A DNA stretch of 64,000 nucleotides. Source: SAR202 cluster bacterium bin87. GTDB taxonomy: Bacteria > Chloroflexota > Dehalococcoidia > Lucifugimonadales > UBA3495. Below are positions 17,689 through 27,875 of the stretch, piece after piece (position 1 is the first letter of the stretch; each line of letters opens with the position of its first letter). A program made the position numbers and the translations under genes. The stretch is taken from NCBI GenBank assembly GCA_002238825.1, contig MPNC01000002.1, positions 115,180-179,179 on the forward strand. Reading direction: 5' to 3'. Below the pieces are notes generated by a model that saw nothing but the letters and a program-made list of their open reading frames with translations, was not told the origin of the DNA and did no database searches.

Positions 17689-20600
17689 TTATCGCTGCGT
17701 CCCAGATACCGAGTTGAAGGAAGCCACGCCGGCAACCGTTACCGTGTGACTATCGTGCGCAGAGCCTCCCGATTTTGGCGTGAAGACGTAACGGTCCACT
17801 TCCACGTCTTTGAGGGCGTAAGTTACCGCTGTGGGTTCCGTCTCAGGATCTCCATTCCACCGGAAGAGCGTTTGCTCGCCCGATACAGATCCCAGCGTTT
17901 CCAGGGCGGAACTCCACTGGGTCCGCTTGAGGTTCGTCGACAACGTGCGCGTTTCCGTTGGCTCCCCGGAACCGTCCACATGATGGACGTGGACCACCGG
18001 ATCCTGACAATTCCAAAGCCCGTCGGATGACTCGCAACTTTCGTACTTGTTATCCAACCGGGAGATGCTGGCCCCGCCGTTGCGCCTGTGATAAGTCCGG
18101 TACACGAACTGCTCCAGGCTAACCGAATAAGCGTTAACGCCAGGATGCTCGGATGCCCAGTCGCTCCAGTCGATGGTGTAGCTGCCATTCAGTTCCACCC
18201 GGTAGTCGGCGAAATCACCGGCGCCGCAATGGGACACCAGGAACGCCGACAAGTCGCTGTTGCAACTGGCCAAAAGGGTTTCCGAGGAACCGCGCCGGTC
18301 GATCGCTATCACGTACTCTGTGGACGCATCGCCGTTGTCATCGGAGACGGTAATGTTGATCTCGTTCTCGCCTTCCGACAGGTCGACCTGGTGCCCCTGC
18401 TTAGTGTCGCTGCTGTCGACGGGTGAAATCGCAACCGTCACCCCTGACTCAGCTGAGGCGACCGTTTTCACCTTGATTTGGGAGGTCGAGTTGGGCACGC
18501 TGAGGGTGTATTCCAGCGTGGCGCCGTTCAACGAGAACGGGATCCTGTTGAATCTGAGCGACTTCAGGGTCGTGTCGACGCCGGCGAGCGTTTGCACTGT
18601 GTTGGAGGACACCTTCGAAGCTGATTTGCCCGAACCCTCGCCGTCGGTATAGGACGCCGTGGCCCGCAGGAACATTCCACCGTCGTCCGACACCGGCGTG
18701 TAGGTGCTGGAAGTGGCGCCCGTAATATCCGTCCATCCGCTTTCCTCGATGGCAGCGCGGGCCCATTGCCAAGTGATGCCAATCAGGCTTCCGTCCGGGT
18801 CGGTCAGGGTGGCCGTGAGCGCTTGGCCCTCCGATGGCTCCGTGGATGACAGGTCCACCAGTCCCTCCTCGTCCACGTTGAGCAGGTTGATCGTAACCGT
18901 GATGGAGTCGTCAACGGATCTATCGTAGTTGTGGTGGGCGTCCTTGAGGTCGGATACCCGCAACACCACCTCGAGGGATGGCCGGGTTTCGTAGTCCAGA
19001 ACGGCCCCGTCCACCACCAACAACCGTCCGTCGGTAGTGTCCAGCAGGAACTGGTTCGAGTCCGGCCCTGTGGCCAACGAGTAGGAGAGGAAGTTTCCTT
19101 CCGGGTCATTGGCCGCGACGGCGGCGCCCACCCAGGTTGCGGTGGTTGCATCCTCGCTCAGAGACCGGGTGGCGCTGTCTCCCTCATAGAATTCGGGCGG
19201 CGCGTTGGCGTCACGATCCAGCACCGGGCTGGCGGCGGTGTGTTCAGCCGTACGTCCAGCGCCCAGCACATCGTCGTAGGAGGCGACCGCCCGCAGGAAC
19301 TTGCCGACATCGGCGCCGACAGGGGTGTACCTCGCGGTCGTGGCGTCGGCGATCTCGGCCCAGTTGTTCGACGGGTTGCTGTCGGCACGCTCCCACTGCC
19401 ACATCAGGTTGGTCACCGATCCGTCAGGGTCGTCCAGACGCGCGGTCAGGGTATGGCCTTCCTTCGGAGACTCAGAATCCGTGGCGACGGTTCCCGGTTC
19501 CTCCGCGTTGGTTATCCTCACGGTCACGTTGATGAACGAGTCCCATGAGATTTCCGATTCCGCGTTGCCGCCGGTGTCCTTGCCGTCATGCACCCGCATT
19601 CGGAATTCGTAGGAGGCCTTGTCCTCGAAGTCCAATTCCACGTTCGCGCCCACGCTGATCTGACCGGTGGACGCGTCAACCTGGAAATAGCCCGCCTCCG
19701 CGCCGATGATACCGTAGGTCAGGGAGTCGCTCTCGGGATCGGTGGCGGTGATGGGGTCACCAACGTTGCTGCCTCCCGCCGCATCCTCGGCGACCGAACG
19801 GGACGCGGAGTAACCATCGTCGAAAGCTGGCGCCCGGTTGGTTGGCGGTTCAGCAAGGACGGGGTTGGCAGTGACGACGGTGGTGACCTGAAGGGTGTCG
19901 GAGTCGTGGTTATCCCAGTAGCTGGCCCGGAACCGCAGGTATTGCCCCACGTCGTCCGCCACTGGCGTGTACTCCAAAAGCTTGGTGTTGCGGTTTCTGT
20001 TGACGACGGCTTCCCAGGTCGTAGCGTTGGGATCGGCGCTCCGGCCCACCTGCCAGTTGATCTGCCGGCTGTTCCCGAAGTCAACGCCGTCCGGTTCCAT
20101 AAGCGTGCCGGTTACAGCCTCGCCGACCACGGGCAGTGAGCTGCTCAAGGTGATTTCGCCCGCCTCCGCAACGTTGTTGACCTGTATTGTCACGTCGATC
20201 TGGTCGTCCCACGAAGTGTCCGCGTTGTCGTCCGGGTCCAGGTTGTCCGACACGCGGATGGTCAGGTCGTAGGTCGTCTTCCTCTCGTAGTCCAGGCTTT
20301 TTCCGGGCTGGAGCTTGATCGCCCCATCGGTGATGGCGAACGGGTTGCGCGGGCTCAAGCTCAGGTCGTAGATCAGCGGGTCGGCGTCCAGGTCCTCAAC
20401 CCCGAGTTGGGCGATGACGTCGGCATTCGTGATGCCCTCGTTCACCGTGAACGTCGATCCGCTGGCGGTCGTGAACACGGGGTCAGCGTTGTGCAGCACC
20501 CGGACGTTGGCTATCAGCGTGTCGTCCACGCGGTTGTCGGTGTGATTGAGTCCCCGCTTGCCATCTTTGACGGTAATGGCGACGTGGAACTCGTCGCCTC

Positions 20601-22308
20601 CGCTGAACCTGGCGTGGTTGGCGGTATGCAGCGCGCCAGTGTGGGAGTCCACGGTGAAGTGATGCGAGTCCTGCCCGTCAACGGAGTAGGTCAGGGTGTC
20701 GCCGTCCAGGTCGGTGGCCTCGGGTGGCAGTCCAATCAGGCTGCCACCAGCGATTGAATGATGCACCTCGAAGTTGACGAAGGCGCTGCCGAACTCGGGT
20801 GGAGCGTTCACCTTGCGATACGCGAACAGCTTGTCCCGGTCGGTGTCCACCACCCAGATGATCCTCCGGTGGCCCGCCATGCCCCCGCTGTACTCGTCAT
20901 TCGGCGGCGCCGGCCTGAATTCGACCTCTTCATTGCGACTTCCCGTCGCGAGATCGTAGGCATAAGCGTGCTTGTCCTTGGTGTCCAGGACCCAGAGGTT
21001 GCCGCCGTCGGACCAGATTTCCGTCGGGTCCTCATTGCCGGGATCCAGATCGAAATCCCTGCCGGCGTCCCGCAGCCCGTTGAGGAAATTGTAGGCATAG
21101 ACTTTGAGGTCTTCGGAGTCGGCGATCCACATGGTGGCGCCGTCGGACCAGACGCCGATCGGGTCCTCGATGTCGGCAGTCAGGATTATTGGAAAATCCC
21201 GCGAGACGGGTTCTCCGGTGGCCAGGTCAAACACCTTCAGGGTTTGACTGGAAGAGCCGGTTACCCAGAGTTCCGTTCCATCCGACCAGATGGACACTGG
21301 GTCCAGCGAAGAATCATTGAGCGTGATGTCTTTGGAGGCGTCCCGCGACCCGTCGCCCGCGTTGTAAGCGCGCAGGGTCGGGTTGCCCGCGGAGCCCGCG
21401 TCCGCGACGTACATCGTGGTCCCGTCCGTCCAGATACCCCGGGGAGTATCCGCTTCGCTGATGTCGATATCGGACGCCGAGCGGCGGAACCCCTGGGCGT
21501 ACATGGCATAGACATGCTTGTCATCGGCATCCACGATCCACATGGTCTCGCCCGAGAGTTTGCCCGCGATCCCCCGCGCATCCTTGTTCCCCAGCGGCAG
21601 GCGCAGGTTCTGAGATGGTGCGGGATGGAGCGGCCCAGCAACAAATAACCCCCCTGCAGATGGTTGTACGTACGCGTAGGCCATGTCGTCGTTGGCATCG
21701 GCTACCCAGAGAGTGTAGTCGGTGGTCCACATGCCCCAGGGATGGTCATTGTTGTCGGCAAGGTCGAACTCCCGGTTCCGCTGGCGCGCACCGTCGCTTT
21801 GTCGATACGCGTAAACCTTCTTGTCGTCCTTGTCCACGACTATGATGTTCCCGTACATGATCGATATTCCCCGGGGCGCGTCGTTGGCGCCGGCCAGGTT
21901 GATGTCACGGTTGGGCAGGCGTTGTCCGTCGCTGAGATGGTACGCATAGAGCTTCGTGTCGTCCCAGTCAGCGACGAACATGATGGAATCGCGCGCCACG
22001 ATACCCTGCGGATCATCGTTGCCGCTGCCCAGCGCGATGTCTCGGTCCTCGAGGCGCGCGCCCGTGGCCAGGCTGTACGCATACAGCTTGTCGTCGTCTT
22101 CGGACACCACCCAGATGGTGGTGGTGTTGGACCAGGCGCCTTCAGGCTTGTCGTGACCCGCGGCGAGATCGAAACCTCGGTCCGGTTGGGGCACTGACCC
22201 GTAGGCCGTGCCGTGGCCGGCAAGCAGGAAGATGACGATGATCAGCGATGTGATTGTTATGGCGATGGTGATGCGATACGGTTTCGAGAATGGCTTTATG
22301 AACAGCAT
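17689..22308 (-). CDS. Secreted ten-repeat propeller/cadherin/Ig-like protein (paralogue 2)
   Basis: 1539 residues. The ATG is preceded by GGAG nine bases upstream, and a signal/anchor segment at about 12-32 follows a basic N-terminus. Ten ~45-residue propeller-type repeats run to about residue 500, with the same irregular units as the paralogues: repeat 3 lacks WSDG, repeat 5 begins LRLPLGNKDARGI, repeat 10 has GHRRIIWVVD. Cadherin-like repeats and Ig-like WQWxRA modules follow. Unlike its relatives it then has one cadherin-like beta-sandwich (SLRFNRIPFSLNGATLEYTL). The C-terminal four-Cys domain (ASC, SHC, ESC, WNC) includes DGSYTIDWSDW-like NGSYTIDWSDW. It lies 259 bases downstream of the paralogue ending at 22568 and converges with paralogue 1. 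Function unknown; an extracellular role is inferred. Confidence 0.9.
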   Translation of the reverse strand: MLFIKPFSKPYRITIAITITSLIIVIFLLAGHGTAYGSVPQPDRGFDLAAGHDKPEGAWSNTTTIWVVSEDDDKLYAYSLATGARLEDRDIALGSGNDDPQGIVARDSIMFVADWDDTKLYAYHLSDGQRLPNRDINLAGANDAPRGISIMYGNIIVVDKDDKKVYAYRQSDGARQRNREFDLADNNDHPWGMWTTDYTLWVADANDDMAYAYVQPSAGGLFVAGPLHPAPSQNLRLPLGNKDARGIAGKLSGETMWIVDADDKHVYAMYAQGFRRSASDIDISEADTPRGIWTDGTTMYVADAGSAGNPTLRAYNAGDGSRDASKDITLNDSSLDPVSIWSDGTELWVTGSSSQTLKVFDLATGEPVSRDFPIILTADIEDPIGVWSDGATMWIADSEDLKVYAYNFLNGLRDAGRDFDLDPGNEDPTEIWSDGGNLWVLDTKDKHAYAYDLATGSRNEEVEFRPAPPNDEYSGGMAGHRRIIWVVDTDRDKLFAYRKVNAPPEFGSAFVNFEVHHSIAGGSLIGLPPEATDLDGDTLTYSVDGQDSHHFTVDSHTGALHTANHARFSGGDEFHVAITVKDGKRGLNHTDNRVDDTLIANVRVLHNADPVFTTASGSTFTVNEGITNADVIAQLGVEDLDADPLIYDLSLSPRNPFAITDGAIKLQPGKSLDYERKTTYDLTIRVSDNLDPDDNADTSWDDQIDVTIQVNNVAEAGEITLSSSLPVVGEAVTGTLMEPDGVDFGNSRQINWQVGRSADPNATTWEAVVNRNRNTKLLEYTPVADDVGQYLRFRASYWDNHDSDTLQVTTVVTANPVLAEPPTNRAPAFDDGYSASRSVAEDAAGGSNVGDPITATDPESDSLTYGIIGAEAGYFQVDASTGQISVGANVELDFEDKASYEFRMRVHDGKDTGGNAESEISWDSFINVTVRITNAEEPGTVATDSESPKEGHTLTARLDDPDGSVTNLMWQWERADSNPSNNWAEIADATTARYTPVGADVGKFLRAVASYDDVLGAGRTAEHTAASPVLDRDANAPPEFYEGDSATRSLSEDATTATWVGAAVAANDPEGNFLSYSLATGPDSNQFLLDTTDGRLLVVDGAVLDYETRPSLEVVLRVSDLKDAHHNYDRSVDDSITVTINLLNVDEEGLVDLSSTEPSEGQALTATLTDPDGSLIGITWQWARAAIEESGWTDITGATSSTYTPVSDDGGMFLRATASYTDGEGSGKSASKVSSNTVQTLAGVDTTLKSLRFNRIPFSLNGATLEYTLSVPNSTSQIKVKTVASAESGVTVAISPVDSSDTKQGHQVDLSEGENEINITVSDDNGDASTEYVIAIDRRGSSETLLASCNSDLSAFLVSHCGAGDFADYRVELNGSYTIDWSDWASEHPGVNAYSVSLEQFVYRTYHRRNGGASISRLDNKYESCESSDGLWNCQDPVVHVHHVDGSGEPTETRTLSTNLKRTQWSSALETLGSVSGEQTLFRWNGDPETEPTAVTYALKDVEVDRYVFTPKSGGSAHDSHTVTVAGVASFNSVSGTQR

Positions 22309-22506
22309 TGCAGTTCACTCCGTGTATGTGCGGCTCTCGAATATGCCGGAGCCGGATGGGTAAATGTTTATGGGTTTTCGGTGAACGAACGCGGTTATGG
22401 AATTGGTCAGAATGCATTTATGAGTTACCCAGGGACCGCTTCGTTATGTGCGCGTCCCACGTAACTCGCGTCGGCTGACCCCCGATGCCAAATCGCCGGT
22501 TGCGAT

Positions 22507-22541
22507 GCAGGTCCCAAGATCGGTTTCGGCTTGGGACCTGC
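22507..22541 (-). terminator. Perfect hairpin at 3' end of paralogue 3
   Basis: Arms GCAGGTCCCAAG (22507-22518) and CTTGGGACCTGC (22530-22541) pair perfectly over 12 bases, starting 26 bases past the stop codon of the minus-strand gene ending at 22568. No T-tract follows. It separates the transcript from the next gene, which begins at 22308. Confidence 0.55.
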
Positions 22542-22567
22542 GGTATCCCACGGAAAGCCTCTTGTCG

Positions 22568-25500
22568 CTACTGGCGGTAGTCGAACCCGTTGCCTCCGTG
22601 CACCAACACTGCTCCCCTCTCGCCGGACACGCCCTGGGGTTGAAATTGGTAGAGATCCATTTCAAATTTTTCCACCCGGTAGGTCACCGGAGTCGGTTCG
22701 TTGTCGGGGTCGGTTGCGTCTCCGCTCCAGCGGTAGAAAGTCGGGTTCGACACCCAACGTCCCGGCGCTTCCAGCGCGGATGTCCACTCGGTCAGGTCCA
22801 CTCCCTCGGCCAACACGCGGGTAGTGGAAGGCGTGCCATCCATGTGCTCCCAGATGTTGCTGTCCAGGGTGCCCTGGCAGTTCCACCGGTCGTCGACGAA
22901 CTCACAACTCTGGTAGACATCGGCCAACTCGGCGGAGTTCTGCGAATCGCCGTCCAGGTAGTAGAACGCATAAACGAACTCGTTCAGACCGATGTCGTAG
23001 CCGGTGACGTCGGGGTGCGCAGCGTCCCATTCAGCCCAGTTGATGGTGTAACTGCCGTCCGCCGAAATACGGAAGGACGCGAACTCGTTCGTGCCGCAAT
23101 CGACCACCAGGCCGGCCGCCTTGTCCTGGAGACAGGCTTCGTAGAAGTTCGGCAGGGTCGATGGCTCGCTGTTTTGGGACCCGACTGGGTCCTCAGTGTT
23201 GGTCAAACCAACCGAGCCGTCGTTGCCGCTCGCAGGCACCGGCTGGGATGTGGTGGCGCCGGCGCTCTTGCCGGGACCCTCGCCGTCCGTGTAATTCGCC
23301 TCCGCGCGCAGGTACATGCCTTCGTCGTCGGCATTCGGCGTATAGCTGCTCGCGGATGCGCCGGCGATGTCCTCCCAGTTGGTGGCGCCGTCCTCCGACC
23401 TGGACCATTGCCACACCGCGGCTGACAGGCTCCCGTCCGGGTCCGTCAGCGATGCCGTGATCTCGGACCCGACCTCCGGTTGGGTCGCATCGAGCCTCAC
23501 GACGCCCGGTTCATCAACGTTGACCAGGTTGACAGTTACTGCAATGGTGTCGTCAATTACATCATCTGCGCTGTGGAAGGCATCCTTGTTGTCGGATACC
23601 TGCACCGTCAGAATGATGGAGGCATTGGCCTCATAGTCCAGCAGCTGCCCGGTGGTTACCATGATTTCGCCGGTGGCCGGTTCGATGGAGAACAGGTTGG
23701 AACCCGCTTGATCGGCGATGGAGTAGGTCAGGTCGTCCCCGTCGGGATCGGTGGCCGTTACCGCCGCGCCCACCGGCGCTCCGACGGACGCGCCTTCGCT
23801 CACAGAGCGGATCGCGGACGCGCCTTCGTCGAATTCCGGTGACCCGTTGAAGGCCTGCATCACCGCTGCGGTGGCTGCGCTGGCTGCCTGTTTGCCGGTC
23901 CCCGCACCGTCGTCGTAGGACACCTGAGCTCTCAGGTACTTGCCAACGTCGGTGGATACGGGAGTGTAATAATCCGAGTTCGCGCCGCTGATGGCGGTCC
24001 ATGAGGTGTTGCAAGAAACGCTGTCGGCCCGCTGCCACTGCCAGGAGAGGTTGGAGACGTCGCCATCCGGGTCGGCCAACGTGGCGGATATTTCGACATT
24101 TTCCTCCGGCGTGGTCATGGTCAAATCCACGATGCCTTCTTCATCCACGTTGGTCACGTTCACCGTGACGGCGATGTACGCGTCCCACGCCGTGTCCGCA
24201 TTGCCGTCCGCGTCCTTGCTGTCGCGAACCTGCACCGTGACGGAATATGAGCTCCTGGCCTCGTGGTCCAGAACCGTGTCGCTGCCCAGGGATATCTGGC
24301 CGGTGCTGGCGTCAATGCTGAACGAACCTGCGTCATCGCCAATCAGACCATAGGTCAGGGTGTCCCCGGTGTCGGAGTCTGATGCGGCGACCGCGGCCCC
24401 GATTGCTGCGCCGCCCGTCGCATCCTCAGCCACGTCTCGCGTCGCTGATGCTCCGTCGTCGAAGGTGGGCGCTGCGTTGGTTGCGACCGCGTTGGAAACC
24501 GCGTTTTCAGAGACCAAGCGGACGACCCGGTCGACGCTGCCGTCCTGGTGGTCCTTGTAGGTGGCGGTGAACCTCAGATAATGGTCGGCGTCGGCAGCGA
24601 CTGGCGTGTACCCGAGCAAATGGGTTGTGGTGATCGCGCTGGTTAGCTCGGTCCACGGCCCTGAACTGGCATTGGCGCTTTTCTCCACCACCCATGCGAC
24701 CTCGGTGACGCCGTACACGTAAATGCCGTCCGGGTCGCGAAGGCTCGCCACGATCTCCGTGCCCACATCGGGTTGGGCATGGTTCAGGGTGACATACCCG
24801 GGCTCATCGACGTTGTTCACCTTCACCGTGAAGTAGACCCAGTCATCAACCTCTTCGACGGGGGCGCCGTTGTCGTCCTTGCCGTCACTCACGAACACCA
24901 CGAGCGGATAGTTATGGAAATACTCGTAGTCGAGCCATCCAGCGGGTTTGATTTTGAGCTGGTCACCGTCCATTTTGAACGGCTTGTTGTGAAGGCTGTA
25001 ACCGTTGAACCTGACCCAGTAATCAAGCGGGTCACCATCCGGGTCCGAGGCTTCGATCCGGCCGATGACGGTTCCCCCCGGAACATTTTCGTCGATGGTG
25101 AATAGCGTCATGTTTGGTGTCGAGATCACGGGGTTCGAGTTTTCCAATACCTTGACGGTGATACCGATCACATCATCAGGACCGTAATCAACGCCGTCCA
25201 GGCGGCTCTTGCCGTCGGAAACCTGCACGATGAGCGAGTAGCTGTCGCCCTGCTGAAAGCCGGGCGACCCCGCTGCGGTGTATATCTTGCGCGTTTCCCG
25301 ATCCATCGTGAACTTGCCGACATCCGAGCCACCGATGCCATAGGTCAGGCTGTCGCCGTCAGCATCCGTGGCGGCGGGGACGGTGCCCACATAGCTTTCG
25401 CCGGCGATGGTGTGATGAACCTGCAGTTCGGTGGTCGAAGTCTGGAAGGCAGCGGGCGCATTGGGCCGGCCGTAGGCGTACAGCAGGTCGTCGTCAGCGT

Positions 25501-26974
25501 CGGTCATCCAAAAGCGCAGACCGTGGCCGGTGAATCCGGGGCCGAGGCGATCGTTATACGGCGAGGGCCGGAATTCTGCTGATTGCTTGCGGTGAATTTG
25601 AACATGGCTGTAGTCCGAGTCGCTGTATTTGAGCTCGTACGCGTAAACGTGCGCGTCCGCGGTATCCAGCACCCACATGGTCTCGCCGTCCGACCATATC
25701 CCGCCGGCGTCCGTGTTTTCCGGGTCCAGTTTGATATCCCACTGGAATCGCTGGTCGAGGTAGGTCATGGAGTAGGCGTACAGCCTGGATGTGCCAGGGC
25801 GGGTGATCCACATGACGTCGCCATCCGACCAAATTCCCTGGGGATTGTTGAGCTCGGACCAGGTTTCGAACTGTTTGGCGGAATGGGTGTCCCCGCTATC
25901 GTCGCCCAATTCGTAGGCGAAGATTTTGTTAACATCGCCGTCGGAGACCCAAACGTGGGTGCCGTCTGACCAGATGCCCCGCGGGTCATCATTTGCCGAG
26001 TTCAGGACGGTGTCTTTCCCACTCTGGCGAGCGCCATCGGACAGCCGGTATGCCAGAAGTTTCCGGTCGGGGCTCGCGCCGCCATCCACAACCCACATGG
26101 TCGACCCGTCGGTCCAGATGCCGCGTGGAGTATCCGCCGCGCTGACGTCTATTTCGTCATCGGTGTGTCGGAAGTGCCTGTAATAGATGCCATAGAGATA
26201 TTGGTCCTCGTTGTCCACAACCCACATGGTCTCGCCGTCGGACCATATGCCCCGGGCATCCAGATTGTCTTTTTGCAGCCGGACGTCGCGTTTTGAGTCG
26301 TGATCGCCCGAGTACATGTTGTATGCGTACAGCCTGTTGTCGTCGAGGTCGCTGACCCAGGCATACCCGCCGCCTATCCAGACACCCCAGGGGTGGTCGT
26401 TGGACCCGTGCAGGTTGAATTCGACGTCCCGTCGCCTTGAGCCGTCATATTGGCTGTACGCGTAAACGTAGGAATCATCCTTGTCTACAACCAAAATGGC
26501 GTTGAACTGGCCGGTAATTCCCCGGGGAGCGTCGTTGCTGCCGGCCAGGTCGATGTCCTTGTTCGCCAGACGGTTGCCGGTATCGAGGTCGTAGGCGTAG
26601 ATCTTGGTGTCATCCCAGTCCGACACCCAGATTGTGGCGGTGTCGGACCAGATGCCCCGGGGTTTGCCATTGGAGCTGTGCAGTTCAATGGACTTGTCTG
26701 CCAGGTGATCGCCGCTGGACAGGTCATAGGCGACCAGTTTGCCATTGGCATTGTCCACCACCCAGATGGTGGAGCCGTCGGACCAGACGCCTTCGGGCGT
26801 GCTGTCAGTGTCCAAAGGTGCAGAGATGTCGATCCCGATGCCAGGTATGTTGTGCGAAGCGTCGACCGTGTCGGACGGGATCATGCTGAGCAGCGCGATT
26901 GCGATGAGCGTTGCGAGTGTTATGGCAAGCTTGGTATGGGGCGGTTTGGTTTTATTCTTCAGGGTCATTATCAC
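22568..26974 (-). CDS. Secreted ten-repeat propeller/cadherin/Ig-like protein (paralogue 3)
   Basis: 1468 residues from a GTG at 26974. This start was chosen because GAGAGGG precedes it at good spacing and because the sequence around it (GGGATATAACCGTGAT) mirrors the start of paralogue 1. The frame stays open 14 codons upstream, and an ATG two codons later is also possible. After a signal segment ending near DTVDA there are ten ~45-residue WSDG/WVxD repeats, then cadherin-like and Ig-like WQW modules. A low-complexity linker near VPASGNDGSVG precedes the C-terminal domain with four cysteines (EAC, VDC, QSC, WNC) and DGSYTINWAEW. It is co-directional with paralogue 2. A TTGACA at 27060-27065 (minus strand) could be its -35 element, but no good -10 was seen. 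Confidence 0.9.
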   Translation of the reverse strand: MIMTLKNKTKPPHTKLAITLATLIAIALLSMIPSDTVDASHNIPGIGIDISAPLDTDSTPEGVWSDGSTIWVVDNANGKLVAYDLSSGDHLADKSIELHSSNGKPRGIWSDTATIWVSDWDDTKIYAYDLDTGNRLANKDIDLAGSNDAPRGITGQFNAILVVDKDDSYVYAYSQYDGSRRRDVEFNLHGSNDHPWGVWIGGGYAWVSDLDDNRLYAYNMYSGDHDSKRDVRLQKDNLDARGIWSDGETMWVVDNEDQYLYGIYYRHFRHTDDEIDVSAADTPRGIWTDGSTMWVVDGGASPDRKLLAYRLSDGARQSGKDTVLNSANDDPRGIWSDGTHVWVSDGDVNKIFAYELGDDSGDTHSAKQFETWSELNNPQGIWSDGDVMWITRPGTSRLYAYSMTYLDQRFQWDIKLDPENTDAGGIWSDGETMWVLDTADAHVYAYELKYSDSDYSHVQIHRKQSAEFRPSPYNDRLGPGFTGHGLRFWMTDADDDLLYAYGRPNAPAAFQTSTTELQVHHTIAGESYVGTVPAATDADGDSLTYGIGGSDVGKFTMDRETRKIYTAAGSPGFQQGDSYSLIVQVSDGKSRLDGVDYGPDDVIGITVKVLENSNPVISTPNMTLFTIDENVPGGTVIGRIEASDPDGDPLDYWVRFNGYSLHNKPFKMDGDQLKIKPAGWLDYEYFHNYPLVVFVSDGKDDNGAPVEEVDDWVYFTVKVNNVDEPGYVTLNHAQPDVGTEIVASLRDPDGIYVYGVTEVAWVVEKSANASSGPWTELTSAITTTHLLGYTPVAADADHYLRFTATYKDHQDGSVDRVVRLVSENAVSNAVATNAAPTFDDGASATRDVAEDATGGAAIGAAVAASDSDTGDTLTYGLIGDDAGSFSIDASTGQISLGSDTVLDHEARSSYSVTVQVRDSKDADGNADTAWDAYIAVTVNVTNVDEEGIVDLTMTTPEENVEISATLADPDGDVSNLSWQWQRADSVSCNTSWTAISGANSDYYTPVSTDVGKYLRAQVSYDDGAGTGKQAASAATAAVMQAFNGSPEFDEGASAIRSVSEGASVGAPVGAAVTATDPDGDDLTYSIADQAGSNLFSIEPATGEIMVTTGQLLDYEANASIILTVQVSDNKDAFHSADDVIDDTIAVTVNLVNVDEPGVVRLDATQPEVGSEITASLTDPDGSLSAAVWQWSRSEDGATNWEDIAGASASSYTPNADDEGMYLRAEANYTDGEGPGKSAGATTSQPVPASGNDGSVGLTNTEDPVGSQNSEPSTLPNFYEACLQDKAAGLVVDCGTNEFASFRISADGSYTINWAEWDAAHPDVTGYDIGLNEFVYAFYYLDGDSQNSAELADVYQSCEFVDDRWNCQGTLDSNIWEHMDGTPSTTRVLAEGVDLTEWTSALEAPGRWVSNPTFYRWSGDATDPDNEPTPVTYRVEKFEMDLYQFQPQGVSGERGAVLVHGGNGFDYRQ

Positions 26975-27875
26975 GGTTATATCCCTCTCGCAGCCTGGGC
27001 ATTTATGGCTGCCCAAACCGCTTTTTCAGTTATGGTTGCGATTGCTGTTATTCAGTTGTTGTCAACGATGGTTGTTCGATCGTGACCTCCTTGCCTTGTC
27101 CGGTACACCCGGCAAACCCGTGGGGTTGGGCAGTGTCCAAAGGGTGTCCCCTCGGCACGCCGTCGAACCGCATACGCCATCCCTGGCCGTCATCTGTAAA
27201 ACCGGACGTGTATTGGCGGAAACGGCGCACACCGCATGGCGCCACGTCGCCCATTGCGCCGGTACAGCACGCCGGAGGCTGGACAGGGAACTCTGGTGGA
27301 GAGCCGCCAGCACGGGGGTATACCCGCCTGGACGCCTGACGCCGTCAGCGTTGCCCCGAAATCAGGGGCGGCATGCGACGGGCAATACCGGAATGCCCGG
27401 GTCTATTGACTTATGATCACGCTTCTCATGGTGAAATCGATGGCCTCTCTATCATTTAGCCCCCCTATGTGGGAGGCGTTATCAAATGCGGGCGGGCGCC
27501 GCGTCGGCACGGATGCCACGAAAGCGTGATCCACCTGATTCCATCCTACGGGGCGTTACGGGAAAAGGGTGTGCGTTCGCACAAAACGGACGCCAACGTG
27601 CTCAGTGCATCCGCCGCGTGCACACGCGCTTCCAAGCCTGATGGACACCGGAATGCTTACCGAGTGCGTCGTCAGCGGGACCGGGTCGCAGCGGCGGCGA
27701 TAGCGCCGGCAACACCGACAATGGTTGAGCCTCAATCTTCTGGGGCTGGGAACGATCTCGGGGCGAGTTGACGGCTCGCCCGCGGCGCTTCTGGCAGATT
27801 ACCCGGTGTTCTCCGGATCAGGATCTTATCCTGAAACCGGGCGCGACCGGCGCTCGCGGCCGCCGGCAGCGTCAA
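26975..27875. other. Intergenic region upstream of paralogue 3
   Basis: Nothing here reads as a gene. Near 27456-27475 there is a GCCCCCC-TATG-GGGAGGC imperfect palindrome, loosely like the one at 10926. At 27818-27834 TCAGGAT-CTT-ATCCTGA forms a tight 7-bp hairpin 42 bases past the response-regulator stop and may be its transcript end. The ~85 bases before 26974 form the conserved leader shared with the gene at 11449. Confidence 0.35.
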
